Origin: Stenotrophomonas maltophilia D457
GTDB lineage: Bacteria; Pseudomonadota; Gammaproteobacteria; Xanthomonadales; Xanthomonadaceae
Direction of reading: 5' to 3'
DNA length: 64,000 nt
Assembly (NCBI RefSeq): GCF_000284595.1
Contig: NC_017671.1
Location: forward strand, 405,001-469,000
The stretch's first letter is position 1, and the number at the start of each line of letters is the position of its first letter. Position numbers and translations under genes: made by a program. The notes beneath the pieces are model-generated. The model did no database searches. It worked only from the letters and a program-made list of their open reading frames with translations, and had not been told where the DNA came from. Of the stretch, positions 63,041-64,000 are shown piece after piece.

Positions 63041-63892
63041 TCAGGGCGAGGCGGCGGTGGCACCGGCCACCGGCACATGGGGGATCACCAGTTCCTGCTG
63101 CAGCTGGCTGCGCTGGTGCAGGAAGTCGAACACCGATTCCACCGTCACCACCGAATAGTTGCCGGAGATGCGTTCGCCGGCCGGATGGTCGGTGGTGGTG
63201 GCGTTGGCCACGAACAGGCGCGCACCCACGCGCTTGCCCAGGCCGATATGCAGCACGCTGGGCTGGTACTTCTGCTGGCGCAGCCACTGCTGTGCCTGTT
63301 CGCGCTTGACGATGGCCGGCGCGCCTTCGGCCTGCGCCATCGCCGCCGCCAGCACCTCCAGCACCCACTGGTTGGAGTTCTGATAGTCGGTGGCGAACGG
63401 GTAGGCGACCACGTTGTACTTGGTTTCGTGCAGCGCCTTGGGCTGGATCGAGGGCGACACCAGCATCGCGCGCAGTGCGGCACGCAAGGGGGCCGACGGC
63501 ACGCCGATGCGCAGGTCGGTATGGCCGCCGCTCTCGCCGACGAAGTTGCCGAGGCCCTCGTGGTACAGCTGCGAGCTGTCGGTCTTGCAGCGGTTGAGCA
63601 GGTGCATCGCGCGCCAGCGGCCGTCGTCCTCGCGCAGCAGGAAGGCCAGGTGGCTGTGGCGCAATCCATAGCGGCTCAGGTCCTGGCCACCGCGCGCGGC
63701 GACCACCACGTCCACATCGGGCAGCGCGTCCAGGCGTTCGGCGGTGGTCCAGGCCACGTCCAGCATCGCCGCCTGCGATGCCACACTGGGGTAGCGCTCG
63801 CGGCAGGCGGTGCTGTTGGCCCAGGCCGGTGCGGTCGCCAGCAGGCTGGCGATCAGCAGCGCGGCGCGGGGCAGGCGGGAAAAACGATCCAT
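63041..63892 (-). CDS. DUF2145 family secreted protein
   Basis: A 283-residue protein with a signal peptide ending in AWA (residue 25). Recognised DUF2145 features are RYGLRHSHLAFLLRE, LNRCKTDSSQLYHEGLGNF, and KYNVVAYPFATDYQNSNQWVLEVL. The order His-region then a NSNQW motif recalls permuted NlpC/P60 (YiiX-like) folds, in which a Cys would stand in the second motif; here it is Ser. That reading is inferred. It is the first gene of an operon with two small secreted paralogues. Confidence 0.85.
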   Translation of the reverse strand: MDRFSRLPRAALLIASLLATAPAWANSTACRERYPSVASQAAMLDVAWTTAERLDALPDVDVVVAARGGQDLSRYGLRHSHLAFLLREDDGRWRAMHLLNRCKTDSSQLYHEGLGNFVGESGGHTDLRIGVPSAPLRAALRAMLVSPSIQPKALHETKYNVVAYPFATDYQNSNQWVLEVLAAAMAQAEGAPAIVKREQAQQWLRQQKYQPSVLHIGLGKRVGARLFVANATTTDHPAGERISGNYSVVTVESVFDFLHQRSQLQQELVIPHVPVAGATAASP

Positions 63893-63940
63893 GTCGGTAC
63901 CTTCAACGGCGGGCAGGCTCGCGCGCCGATCATACGCTGC

Positions 63941-64000
63941 TCAGCGCAGCGGGCGATCCACGCCCTTGCGCTTGAGCTCCTTGTCGCAGGCGTCACTGAT
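63941..64000 (-). CDS. 3' end of a gene running off the window
   Basis: A 19-residue C-terminal piece (ISDACDKELKRKGVDRPLR) ending in TGA at 63941, in the same direction as and 48 bases from the DUF2145 gene. Too short to identify. It may belong to a small periplasmic protein gene of the same strand. Confidence 0.35.
   Translation of the reverse strand: MSDACDKELKRKGVDRPLR

Overview
The window is chromosomal DNA of a Stenotrophomonas, most probably of the S. maltophilia group (Xanthomonadaceae, Gammaproteobacteria). The evidence is the high GC content, the protein families and gene orders, and above all the many GTAG-headed short palindromes (SMAG-type elements) in the gaps between genes. 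No prophage, insertion sequence, integron, CRISPR array or tRNA gene is visible. Most of the window is conserved core genome.

Layout. 1-1510: the 3' third of a 23S rRNA gene followed by two tandem 5S rRNA copies, each with its own terminator. 1780-8010: cell-envelope proteases (M28 lipoprotein aminopeptidase, EnvC-like murein hydrolase activator, S41 carboxy-terminal protease, rhomboid) and a secreted repeat protein. 8080-11600: a FadL-type outer-membrane channel, then a pnuC-nadR pair for NAD salvage. 11617-14835: putA. 15110-23653: a complete aa3-type cytochrome c oxidase and heme A cluster (DUF2244, coxB, ctaD, a small membrane protein, cox11, coxIII, surf1, a degenerate Sco-like protein, ctaA, ctaB). 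23790-26158: ChaN-like protein, SBF-type transporter, secreted phosphatase-like protein. 26186-30997: dnaG, yihY/brkB, yqeY and rpsU, with tsaD divergent. 31031-33770: an isolated HEPN/Abi-like gene, a candidate small RNA, folB and a mechanosensitive channel. 33899-39083: GH3 beta-glucosidase, PQQ-type sugar dehydrogenase and small envelope proteins.

39194-52038 is the most coherent accessory-looking block. It holds an amino-acid permease, an L,D-transpeptidase-fold protein, an RpiR/MurR-type regulator, a dipeptide epimerase with the DxD signature of L-Ala-D/L-Glu epimerases, an NlpC/P60 endopeptidase, a secreted transglutaminase-fold protein, a TonB-dependent receptor, a class C serine hydrolase and a VanX-like D-Ala-D-Ala dipeptidase. 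Together they read as a system that captures murein peptides at the outer membrane, trims them in the periplasm and epimerises them in the cytoplasm. AT-rich palindromes in the divergent promoter and in front of the regulator gene are candidate operators.

52248-64000: small secreted proteins (an EF-hand protein among them), a HAD hydrolase, HglS-type 2-oxoadipate dioxygenase, an acetate/succinate CoA-transferase, glnE carrying an apparent one-base deletion near its 5' end, a queuosine-precursor transporter, and a DUF2145 operon with two paralogous small secreted proteins.

Noncoding highlights: a SMAG pair carried in frame inside a small cox-operon gene; stop codons supplied by SMAG GTAG heads; a second palindrome family whose inner stem changes in a compensatory way between copies; two perfect palindromes with 31-bp and 16-bp arms; and two possible orphan small RNAs ending at strong intrinsic terminators.
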